Below, piece after piece: positions 52,848-60,971 of a stretch of DNA of 64,000 bases (positions are counted from its first letter, which is position 1; the number at the start of each line of letters is the position of its first letter). The stretch lies in IMG/VR virus record IMGVR_UViG_3300012147_000001, positions 1 through 64,000 of that record, one strand, 5' to 3'. A program made the translations under genes and the position numbers. This DNA comes from a virus. The notes below the pieces were generated by a model. That model made no database searches. It was not told the DNA's origin and saw only the letters and a program-made list of their open reading frames with translations.

Positions 52848-52858
52848 GGTAAATTAAT

Positions 52859-53515
52859 ATGTCACTTAACTTAGCTCCTTGGGTAAAAGAATCCTGTTCT
52901 ACTATTGGAACAGGGAGTTTATTACTTACAGGTAATACAACATCGTTTATTTCTTTTGCTACGGCAATGAGTAATGGTGATAAAGTTTACTATTCTATAT
53001 TAGATACTAATGGAAATAGAGAAGCAGGTATTGGAACTTTTGATGGTGTTAATACCATTACCAGAACTACAGTAACTGCTACTCTAGTTTTAGGCAGCTA
53101 CGATGAAACTAATCCTACTCCTTTACCTTTAAGTGGTAACTCAGTTGTAATATGTTCATTAAACGCAACTGCTTTTGAACAAGTATTTAATAATCTAAAT
53201 TTTGATTATGGTGGTATAAGTTCAGGTGAGGTTGTTGCTTCTGGTTTTTATATTTCAGAAACTGAAGCACAATTTTATTTACCATTTACTCATGTTACTC
53301 GACCTGTAAGTATTACAACAAATGTAGCCAATGGATTTGATATATTTACATTTACTGGTTCAGATGAAGCTAATGTTACTCCTGTTTTTAATGGAGTTTT
53401 ATCATCTAATAAAATAGCAGTACTAGACATTGCTGGACTTACAGGTAAAACAGTAGGTGCATCTATAAGTTTAAGAACTAACAACGCAAATTCAAAAATT
53501 ACTGTAAACTTTTAA
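52859..53515 (+). CDS. Tail fibre-like protein, 218 aa
   Basis: The N-terminal 85 residues (ESCSTIGTGSLLLTG, FATAMSNGDKVYYSI, REAGIGTFDGVNTITRTTV) match a domain at the start of many tail and fibre proteins. The rest is an Ig-like beta domain. Probably part of the appendage. Confidence 0.75.
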   Translation: MSLNLAPWVKESCSTIGTGSLLLTGNTTSFISFATAMSNGDKVYYSILDTNGNREAGIGTFDGVNTITRTTVTATLVLGSYDETNPTPLPLSGNSVVICSLNATAFEQVFNNLNFDYGGISSGEVVASGFYISETEAQFYLPFTHVTRPVSITTNVANGFDIFTFTGSDEANVTPVFNGVLSSNKIAVLDIAGLTGKTVGASISLRTNNANSKITVNF

Positions 53516-53580
53516 TATTATAAAATTCAATATCATAGGTATACTTTAAAATTTAATGAATTAAACTACGGTAAATAAAA

Positions 53581-53988
53581 ATGTTTAATGGAATGCAAAT
53601 GCTTACTACGGAAATATTAGGAATGCTATTTGGAGCTGGTGTAGCAGGTGCATGGTTCTGGTACGACAAAAAGAAAACTGATAAAGAAATTGAAGACCTT
53701 AAAATTAAAAATGAAAAAGGAGTAGAAAAGTTACAAACAGAGTTAAAGGAAATTAATATGACAATAGTTAAACATACTAGTATTCACGTAACTGAAGAAA
53801 AATCTAGACAGATAGCTGAAGAAATATGTGGTCGTATTGAAAAAGATGTTACTGAAACTAAAACTATGGTGCAATCTATGATGCATCAAGTTACTAATTT
53901 AGCTTCAACTTTACAAACACACACAGCAGTACAGAGAGCACTACAAGAGCAAAATTTAATAAGTAAACCAGAACCAAACAAAAAATAA
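53581..53988 (+). CDS. Membrane-anchored coiled-coil protein of the lysis region
   Basis: One TM helix (about residues 9-26, ILGMLFGAGVAGAWFWY) then a long coiled coil (35-60 and 85-120). Similar proteins lie next to spanins and holins. It could be an antiholin or holin; the single TM suits a pinholin/antiholin role. Confidence 0.6.
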   Translation: MFNGMQMLTTEILGMLFGAGVAGAWFWYDKKKTDKEIEDLKIKNEKGVEKLQTELKEINMTIVKHTSIHVTEEKSRQIAEEICGRIEKDVTETKTMVQSMMHQVTNLASTLQTHTAVQRALQEQNLISKPEPNKK

Positions 53989-53998
53989 TGGAATTATT

Positions 53999-54442
53999 AT
54001 GATAGGAACAGTACTAGGATTTATAAAAAACTATAAAGGCATTACAAGTGTTTTTGGTATTTTAGTTGCTGTTGGTTCTTTGTATGGTGTATATGTTAGT
54101 GTTAAAGCTGATTGGTATGAACAAGGTGTTACTGATACTGTAAGACAATATGAACTAAAAGTTATTGGTTTACAGCAAGCGTACAATAGTCAGTTAGAAA
54201 CAGAATTAAAAAATTATCGTAGTTCAATGAATAAAAATTTTGCTAACGAACTCAATAGAATTAAAACAGAAAAAATTGTTGAAACTGAAATCCAAAAGGT
54301 AATTGAATATGTTGACCGAGAAATTGAAATACCTGTTGCTTGTGACACTGTCCCTGTTAACTTTAGTCGGTTGCTCAACGAGTCCATCACCACAATCAAC
54401 AATAATGCAATCACTAGCAGCGTCAACAATTCCTCAAATTAA
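53999..54442 (+). CDS. i-spanin (Rz-like)
   Basis: A 147-residue protein: N-terminal TM (about 15-33), then a periplasmic coiled coil rich in Lys/Glu/Gln with YVDREIEIPVACDTVPVNF near the end, the common Rz pattern. With the o-spanin it fuses inner and outer membranes during lysis. The o-spanin gene is embedded in its 3' end in another frame. Confidence 0.85.
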   Translation: MIGTVLGFIKNYKGITSVFGILVAVGSLYGVYVSVKADWYEQGVTDTVRQYELKVIGLQQAYNSQLETELKNYRSSMNKNFANELNRIKTEKIVETEIQKVIEYVDREIEIPVACDTVPVNFSRLLNESITTINNNAITSSVNNSSN

Positions 54443-54665
54443 TCAAGAGTTACTTGTAATACCTATTAGTAAAAGTCTATTAACTTCTTGTAGTGTTTTA
54501 TACCCTTTACAACAGTTTAATGAACAAGATTCTCTTAACATCTTATATCAAAACTTTTTATATAATTTAGGTCAAGTTCGTAAATGCTACAGAAAAGACG
54601 AAGCACTAATTAAAGAAGTTATTAACCAAGAAGAGAGCTTCCTTGAAAAAACTAGAAACCCTTAA
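54309..54665 (+). CDS. o-spanin lipoprotein (Rz1-like), out of frame within Rz
   Basis: A 118-residue lipoprotein starting at ATG 54309 inside the i-spanin gene in a different frame. Signal peptide with lipobox LVGC, Cys22 lipidated, followed by a Ser/Pro-rich mature part. It extends 223 bases beyond the i-spanin, longer than most Rz1 proteins. Upstream TTG 54303 is less likely. Confirms a Gram-negative host. Confidence 0.85.
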   Translation: MLTEKLKYLLLVTLSLLTLVGCSTSPSPQSTIMQSLAASTIPQINQELLVIPISKSLLTSCSVLYPLQQFNEQDSLNILYQNFLYNLGQVRKCYRKDEALIKEVINQEESFLEKTRNP

Positions 54666-54915
54666 AAGCTTTTTTTCACATACTTCCCTCAGAGAAATAG
54701 CACACACTCTTAACTGTTTTAATATAATTGAAATAGCCGTCATTGCTTGGTTTACTTACGAAATTCATCTTATGCTTACGTGGTACAAAACTATCATGAC
54801 TGTTGAGCATTTTAACGGTGTAGCTTATTGGGGTGCAGTAGCTGGGATTATTACTGTAATAATAGGTGCATTTAAGTTTATAAACGACACTCTTAAAGAA
54901 CATAGAAAAAGTTAA
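54643..54915 (+). CDS. Putative holin, two TM helices
   Basis: A 90-residue protein with TM helices at about 27-47 and 60-80, a short hydrophilic N-terminus and a basic C-terminus: the class II holin plan. Starts at TTG 54643 (AGAGAG upstream) and overlaps the o-spanin gene by 23 bases; no suitable ATG precedes the first TM. Would open the inner membrane. Confidence 0.65.
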   Translation: MKKLETLKSFFSHTSLREIAHTLNCFNIIEIAVIAWFTYEIHLMLTWYKTIMTVEHFNGVAYWGAVAGIITVIIGAFKFINDTLKEHRKS

Positions 54916-54961
54916 ACTAATAGCCTATACTGCAACACACAGCATTGTTTAGGAGCATAAA

Positions 54962-55399
54962 ATGAGTTTTAGTGAGTTTGGATTTGGAGAAACTACTTTT
55001 TCAAATGACCTTTCATCAGGTGCTACTTCACCAGTGTCCAACCAGTTTGTCTTGGCTCATGGTATTGTTGGTTCACTAACAAGAAACTTTACTTTAAACA
55101 ATGCAATAATTAACGGTGTTGAAAAAGATTTAATACTTAATAATGTTCTTAACGGTATTGCAGTAAGAGACTTTATTTTACTTAATTCTTTAGAACAAGG
55201 TATATCTAAAACATTAGTACTTAATAATAGTATTGTAGGTGGTTTAGTTAAAAACCTCACATTAGACTATGAAACCACAGATAGAATTTTTACAGATTTT
55301 GAGTTGCAATGGACAGTTACACCTAGAATTGACCCTATTGTGATTTACAACAAAATTAGTGTTAAAAAAAGTGCTAAATTACTTAAAATAAGAGGTTAA
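54962..55399 (+). CDS. Short-repeat structural protein, 145 aa
   Basis: Residues about 35-100 hold five tandem repeats of 13-15 residues with consensus G-[IVL]-x-K-x-[LF]-x-L-N-N-x-[IL], a probable beta-solenoid or fibre shaft. Good AGGAG ribosome site. Part of the tail module after lysis genes. Confidence 0.6.
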   Translation: MSFSEFGFGETTFSNDLSSGATSPVSNQFVLAHGIVGSLTRNFTLNNAIINGVEKDLILNNVLNGIAVRDFILLNSLEQGISKTLVLNNSIVGGLVKNLTLDYETTDRIFTDFELQWTVTPRIDPIVIYNKISVKKSAKLLKIRG

Positions 55400-55404
55400 T
55401 TAAA

Positions 55405-55896
55405 ATGTCAGTATTATCAACAGATATTAAATTATTTAAATCAGCTAGTGGTGCTGCATTAAGTTTAGGTGGAGCAATAACAGCTACTGAAATTGTTTCA
55501 AGCACCTTAAACAACTTATTTGATATTGTTTCTTCAACTGAATCTAGAGATGGTGATATTGAGTATCGTTGTTTTTATGTAAGAAACACAAACACATCTT
55601 TTACTTTACAAGCTGCTGCTATTCAAATTGTTTCTGATACAGCAAGTTTAACTACACGTATTGCAATTGGTTTGGGTAGTTCTTTTGTTGGTGGTGTTGA
55701 ACAATCTGTAGCAGATGAAGAAACTGCACCTATTGGAGTAACTTTTACAAACGTAGAAGGAAATGTTTTAAATATTGGAAATATTCCACCAAATTCTTTT
55801 AAAGCTGTTTGGGTAAGAAGAACAGTGAATGCTGGTACTGCTGCTGCAACAAGTGATGCAAGTACTTTAAGAATTACTGGCGAAACTACCGCTTAA
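55405..55896 (+). CDS. Tail/virion structural protein, 163 aa
   Basis: A beta-sandwich-like protein; DGDIEYRCFYVRNTNTSFTLQAAAI is a motif of small structural proteins shared by diverse tailed phages. Spaced 5 bases after the previous gene. Confidence 0.65.
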   Translation: MSVLSTDIKLFKSASGAALSLGGAITATEIVSSTLNNLFDIVSSTESRDGDIEYRCFYVRNTNTSFTLQAAAIQIVSDTASLTTRIAIGLGSSFVGGVEQSVADEETAPIGVTFTNVEGNVLNIGNIPPNSFKAVWVRRTVNAGTAAATSDASTLRITGETTA

Positions 55897-55908
55897 GTGG
55901 AGTAAAAA

Positions 55909-57693
55909 ATGGCATTTTCATTAAGCGGTTCAACAATTACACAGACAGGAACAGACACCTCTCTCGATGGTATTGAATTATTATCGGGCGTTACTCGCAT
56001 AACAGCTAGTGGTCTTAGTTTTTACATTTTAAATACTCGAACTATTCGTGTAGAAGGAACTTTAAGTATTGACCCTGAAATAGAGTCAATGATATTTATA
56101 AATTACGGAAATGGTATTACATTTGATGTAAGAAGTGGAGGTGTTTGTAATTTTGGACGAGAAATAGATATTGGTGCATCAGTAAACCGATTTAGTTCAG
56201 GCACTATAGCGTTGTTTACAAGAAACAGCGATAGCGAATTTGATGAAAATCGTTCAGACCTTTACGTTAGAGGTGGTGGTACGCTAAATTGGTATGGTGG
56301 TACTGTAATATCTAAACGTATTTTTGCAATTTACGGAACACTTAATACTTTTTCTCAAAACTGTGAATACATAAATCAACATACAGGAGAAACACAAATA
56401 CGACAACGTTCAAACACTACTAACGTACAAGGTCTAGTTACTAGGGGATGTTTTTTAACACTTATTAATAACCCTGTCGCTTGGAATGGGTGGAAACCGT
56501 TTGATACTCTTAACCAAGCAATATCATCTTCAAATTCTACACCAGATAGGGTTTGGTTAACACTAGCAGGGTTTGACCCATCAGGTGTAGCAGGACAACA
56601 AATTGCTTTTTGGTCTGACGTGTGGATTAGATTAATAAATAACGCAATAGGTATGTCATTAGTTGCAGGTGGTAATAATGACGGTGGTGCAAATAGTGGT
56701 ATTTATGAAATACGTCAAAAAGTAGCTATAACTACTAAAAATCTTGCAGGTGAAAACTTAAATGCTAAGTATTTTACCAAAGATTTTGATAATGGTAATC
56801 GTGTAGACACCCAAATAAATAACAACCCAACTACAATTCCAGATAGAATTTACTCTGGTATAACAACTGACGGTGTAGCTACAATAGATGATGACGGTGG
56901 AGTTTTAATTGGTGTTATATGGCGCGATATTGGCGGTGGTAGTAGATTTCAAAATGTCGAATACGATTATCGCTGTAGAGCAAATAATGATAGTGACGTA
57001 TTCACCTTTTTATTTTGTGAATATAATTATTTATTACAGCAAGCTGATTATGTAATGAAGAGCACTACACCTATTAACGTAAATAGAGTGTTTTTTATAG
57101 ACAGGTCACTAACAGAAATATCAAAAACAATTGTAGATGTTTACTCTACTATTGATAATGCTAACCAGTTCTATGATAGAGCCAAGTCATTCCTGTTCGA
57201 TAACTTTGCAGGTGAGAGCGAAACAATAGTCAATCGGTCAGGAACATTGATTGATGCTGGTAGTAACAACATTATCATTGATGCCACAACAGGTTCAGCG
57301 TTTGCTTACGATGGTTCAACTATCACAATCAAAGCATCAAACTTTGTGGGTGACTTGCTAACTACAGGCTTAATTACGTTTAGTAATGGCTCAACAATAA
57401 GTGGCACATACACAGATACTAACGGCACAGTAGCGCCTAGCGCACAGCTAACCGTAGCAGTGAATCAAATTGGTTGTGATGTTGTAATACTAGAGTCAGG
57501 AACAGATACAGTGTTAGCAAGTGTAGATGCTCAAGCAGGTAACAGTTTTGTGTGGAATTATTCAGGAGCACAGCTCATAGATGTTGGAATAATTAAACAA
57601 GGATTTGTAGTAAATTATACTTACGGTTTTCAGTTAACTGGTGCAAGTACTACGTTGCCAGTTACATTAATAGTTGATAGAAATTATTCATAA
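55909..57693 (+). CDS. Tail appendage protein, beta-helix-like, 594 aa
   Basis: Gly/Asn/Thr-rich beta-strands in regular order (GTLNTFSQNCEYINQHTG, GTLSIDPEIES) suggest a right-handed beta-helix up to about residue 430; the last 120 residues look like Ig-like beta-sandwich. Codon usage becomes less AT-biased after about 57130, suggesting a separate origin of the C-terminus. Probably a tail spike or fibre. Confidence 0.65.
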   Translation: MAFSLSGSTITQTGTDTSLDGIELLSGVTRITASGLSFYILNTRTIRVEGTLSIDPEIESMIFINYGNGITFDVRSGGVCNFGREIDIGASVNRFSSGTIALFTRNSDSEFDENRSDLYVRGGGTLNWYGGTVISKRIFAIYGTLNTFSQNCEYINQHTGETQIRQRSNTTNVQGLVTRGCFLTLINNPVAWNGWKPFDTLNQAISSSNSTPDRVWLTLAGFDPSGVAGQQIAFWSDVWIRLINNAIGMSLVAGGNNDGGANSGIYEIRQKVAITTKNLAGENLNAKYFTKDFDNGNRVDTQINNNPTTIPDRIYSGITTDGVATIDDDGGVLIGVIWRDIGGGSRFQNVEYDYRCRANNDSDVFTFLFCEYNYLLQQADYVMKSTTPINVNRVFFIDRSLTEISKTIVDVYSTIDNANQFYDRAKSFLFDNFAGESETIVNRSGTLIDAGSNNIIIDATTGSAFAYDGSTITIKASNFVGDLLTTGLITFSNGSTISGTYTDTNGTVAPSAQLTVAVNQIGCDVVILESGTDTVLASVDAQAGNSFVWNYSGAQLIDVGIIKQGFVVNYTYGFQLTGASTTLPVTLIVDRNYS

Positions 57694-57704
57694 AGGGTTT
57701 TAAA

Positions 57705-59051
57705 ATGGCTAAAATAACTAGTAGAGCAGGTCTTAACGTAGGTACTGAAATTATAATTAATGAAGCTAATAAAACTTTTTCATTAGTTGAAGCAGGTAAT
57801 CTCAATGCTAAAGATGGTGTAACAATTCAAGCAATTTACAGTAAGTTTGTTGACCTTTGGGCTACAGCAACATACCAAGATTCACCTTTTCCAATGAACG
57901 CACTAGATGCATTATCTGGTCAGTATTTAATAGGTATTGATGCAGGTGGTAATGCAAACGGCTGGAGACCACTTAACGATACTACTCGTCAAATAATGCG
58001 AGATGGTGGTTGGGAAGAGTACGATGAAAATGGAGTACTATTAAGAGTTTATGCTGGTTTAGTTGGATTAGGAAGTGTTAGTGCTGGTGCTCAATTGTAT
58101 TACCAAACAGAGCCAACTAGTGCTCCTGTTAATTTTACTTTTGAAGACCAAGCAAACGAAGGTATACAAGTATTTGGTAACGCTGCTAACGGAAATTTTG
58201 ATAATCGCACATTCTTTAAAACATTTGTTCGAGAGCAAGGTAAAAGTTTTAGTGATTCTGTATTAGCAGACACAGGTAAAACAACTACTGGCGCATTTAT
58301 AGTTAACATGCTTTTAAGTAATTCAGATGATTTAAAAATATCTGATTTAGATAGTGAAATGACTAACGCACCTTATAATAATATTACTGTTGAATATTTT
58401 GCTAGTAATCAGTCTCGTACAATTGGTGGAGTAGCTTACAACTTTGATGTAATTATTGATGGTAATAATGCAACTCTTGAAGAGATTTACACAAAAACAC
58501 AGTTTTTGTTGCGTCAAAGTACTGATATTGATTCTGGTGCTGGTACTGTTATTGGTCAAACAGCAGATTTACTTTGTCAATTTGTAGGAGAGACATTACA
58601 AACTACTAGTGGAGTGTTTATAGATAATATTCAATCTGCTGATAGTAACCGTATTATATTTAATGATGTTACTGGTACTGATAGAATAAATCCTTTTGAA
58701 TCGTCAGGAGTGTTAAACTTTAACGCTATACTTGTTGGTGCTGGTTCTAGTTATAGATTAATGTACACTGCACCCGCAGGTACAGGAAACGATTACGGAG
58801 AAGCTGGAGCTATTACCGTTAATGATGCTAGTGGTAGTCCTATTACTGGAATTATTTCTTCTGGTTCAATTGGATTTACATTTGATTTTGATGGAGATGC
58901 TGTTGGTGGAACTGCTGGCACTGATAAAGTAGTAACATTGATTGGTATTCGTCCTAACAGTTCTAAATTTGCAGTTGCTGAAGGTTTGTTAAATCGTTCT
59001 AAAGGTATAACTTTATCTTTAGTTGCAGAAGCAGATAGAGCTTATTTGTAA
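57705..59051 (+). CDS. Tail structural protein, 448 aa
   Basis: Begins MAKITSRAGLNVGTEIIIN with WRPLNDTTRQIMRDGGWEEYD, a pattern of large conserved proteins coded ahead of fibre connector genes in several phage groups. Beta-rich; no enzyme motif. Likely part of an appendage or collar. Confidence 0.65.
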   Translation: MAKITSRAGLNVGTEIIINEANKTFSLVEAGNLNAKDGVTIQAIYSKFVDLWATATYQDSPFPMNALDALSGQYLIGIDAGGNANGWRPLNDTTRQIMRDGGWEEYDENGVLLRVYAGLVGLGSVSAGAQLYYQTEPTSAPVNFTFEDQANEGIQVFGNAANGNFDNRTFFKTFVREQGKSFSDSVLADTGKTTTGAFIVNMLLSNSDDLKISDLDSEMTNAPYNNITVEYFASNQSRTIGGVAYNFDVIIDGNNATLEEIYTKTQFLLRQSTDIDSGAGTVIGQTADLLCQFVGETLQTTSGVFIDNIQSADSNRIIFNDVTGTDRINPFESSGVLNFNAILVGAGSSYRLMYTAPAGTGNDYGEAGAITVNDASGSPITGIISSGSIGFTFDFDGDAVGGTAGTDKVVTLIGIRPNSSKFAVAEGLLNRSKGITLSLVAEADRAYL

Positions 59052-59059
59052 GGTAAAAA

Positions 59060-60964
59060 ATGATTACTTTTGACCCTATTAATAAGATTATTCAATTAGA
59101 CAGACTTAACGTGTCTGAGCGAGAGATATGGACAGCTTATGTAGATTGGGCTGTTCTTAGCGACAATTTAAAATATGGGGTTGGTTTAACTCAATTAGGA
59201 GGAAATGCTCCTGTTGCTTTATATGTTTATTTGGATTTAGGTTGGAAAATTAGACCTATAGAAGCTGATGGTGTAACTAACATTACAGGTAATTTACTTA
59301 CTGAAGATGGTTCTTCACCTGTTACAGCTACTATAGGTAATTTTAATATTTTAGTTAATTTAGTTACACCTGTACAAGCTTCAGCAATAGAAGTTGGTGG
59401 AGGTACTCAACTTAGTCAAGTACTAGCTGCTATTAATGCATTAAACAATTTTAACCCAGTTACTGATGTAGTTAGTAAAGTATCTTTAGTAGATGTAACT
59501 ACTGACCTTACTAATGGTTCTTCAGGCGGCTCTAATGGAGCTACAGCAGCAGAAATAGTTGCAGCAATGCAAGACGTAGCAGATGACTTTAAAGCTGATG
59601 TGAGTAACCTATCAGTTGATTTAACACCAGTTCAAAATGTAGTAAATGCAATATTACAAGACACAGACGAATTACAAAGTAATCAAGGTGATTGGGTTAC
59701 AGGACAAGGAACAAATGATGCTGTTACTTCATTAGAAATTGCTAATTTACGTATTGAGTTATTAGGAGAACATAATGCAACTCAACAAGTATTAAGTAAT
59801 TACGCTATAGACTTAGCTCCTATTCAAACAACAGTTGACGCTATATTAGTAGATACTAATGAATTACAACAAAACCAAGGAAATTGGATAACAGCTACTG
59901 GTTTCTTAACTAACTCATTAATGACTAATCTTTACAACAATCTTGTAAATAAACACAATCAAACACAATTAATGATAGACAACATTAATATACCAGCATC
60001 CTTTACTATTGTTGAATTGCACGATGGATTAAATAGCTATACAAACAAAAATGCATATAAAGCTGATGTAAGTACTTTAAGTAATAATGTAAACGTAGTA
60101 AGAGTTAATGGTGTAACAGTAACTGATATTAATGATTTTAAAGCTGACGTTAGTAGTTTACCAATTAATTTAACTCCTGTTTTAGATGCAATAACAGCTC
60201 TTAATAATTTTGACCCTGCTAACGATACTGTAGCAAGAGTTACATTAGTAGATACTACAACAGTAAATACTGATATGAGAGGTACTGATAACGCTAATAC
60301 TGTAGAACCAGACAATGTTAGTATTGCAAGTATTTTAGAAGACACTAGTGAGCTTCAGTTAAATCAGGATAATTGGTTAACTGCAACAGGGTTTAGCACA
60401 CACAATGAAGATGATGTAGTAACTAGTATGCAAATAGTTGCTGATGATTTTAAAGCTAATGTTAATAATATAACAATAGACACTAGTAGCATTGTTAATC
60501 AATTAAACGGTCAAATACTTGACTCAATTAAAGGTTTAGGAATACAAGCTCCACCACCTGCATATACACAAAATTTTGCGGTTACAGCAGACGGTTCTGT
60601 AATATTAGAAGCACCTAATCCTGAAAGCGTAAGTACTGATACGGAAAATGAAATGAAAAATTATACTTATAGAGATGTTGCTGGTTTACACTGGCCTGAT
60701 GCTAGTGCAGGTGAAGATACTTACTACGCTATTGATTTAACTGGTATTGGATTAGATGAAGGTGACACTGTTACTTCTGTTGATTGGGTTTTACCTAATA
60801 CAATTACTTCTTCTGACAGTTATCTTAATAGTGATGCTAGTGAAGCACATGTTAAACTGGCAACACCCACTTCAGGTACGTACAGAATTTGGGGCGAAAT
60901 TAACAGCACTGATTTAAGTAAAACATCTAAAAATCGTGTACGTATTATATTAAAAGTAGTTTGA
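59060..60964 (+). CDS. Tail fibre/connector protein with ELQxNQ repeats, 634 aa
   Basis: The N-terminal 100 residues (REIWTAYVDWAVLSDNLKYG, GWKIRPIEADGVTNITGNLL) match a domain common in diverse phage tail proteins. Three copies of ILxDTxELQxNQxxW follow (near residues 197, 264, 428) among coiled-coil and DFKADVS repeats, so a trimeric shaft is likely. The C-terminus is a compact beta domain. Confidence 0.7.
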   Translation: MITFDPINKIIQLDRLNVSEREIWTAYVDWAVLSDNLKYGVGLTQLGGNAPVALYVYLDLGWKIRPIEADGVTNITGNLLTEDGSSPVTATIGNFNILVNLVTPVQASAIEVGGGTQLSQVLAAINALNNFNPVTDVVSKVSLVDVTTDLTNGSSGGSNGATAAEIVAAMQDVADDFKADVSNLSVDLTPVQNVVNAILQDTDELQSNQGDWVTGQGTNDAVTSLEIANLRIELLGEHNATQQVLSNYAIDLAPIQTTVDAILVDTNELQQNQGNWITATGFLTNSLMTNLYNNLVNKHNQTQLMIDNINIPASFTIVELHDGLNSYTNKNAYKADVSTLSNNVNVVRVNGVTVTDINDFKADVSSLPINLTPVLDAITALNNFDPANDTVARVTLVDTTTVNTDMRGTDNANTVEPDNVSIASILEDTSELQLNQDNWLTATGFSTHNEDDVVTSMQIVADDFKANVNNITIDTSSIVNQLNGQILDSIKGLGIQAPPPAYTQNFAVTADGSVILEAPNPESVSTDTENEMKNYTYRDVAGLHWPDASAGEDTYYAIDLTGIGLDEGDTVTSVDWVLPNTITSSDSYLNSDASEAHVKLATPTSGTYRIWGEINSTDLSKTSKNRVRIILKVV

Positions 60965-60971
60965 GGTAATT

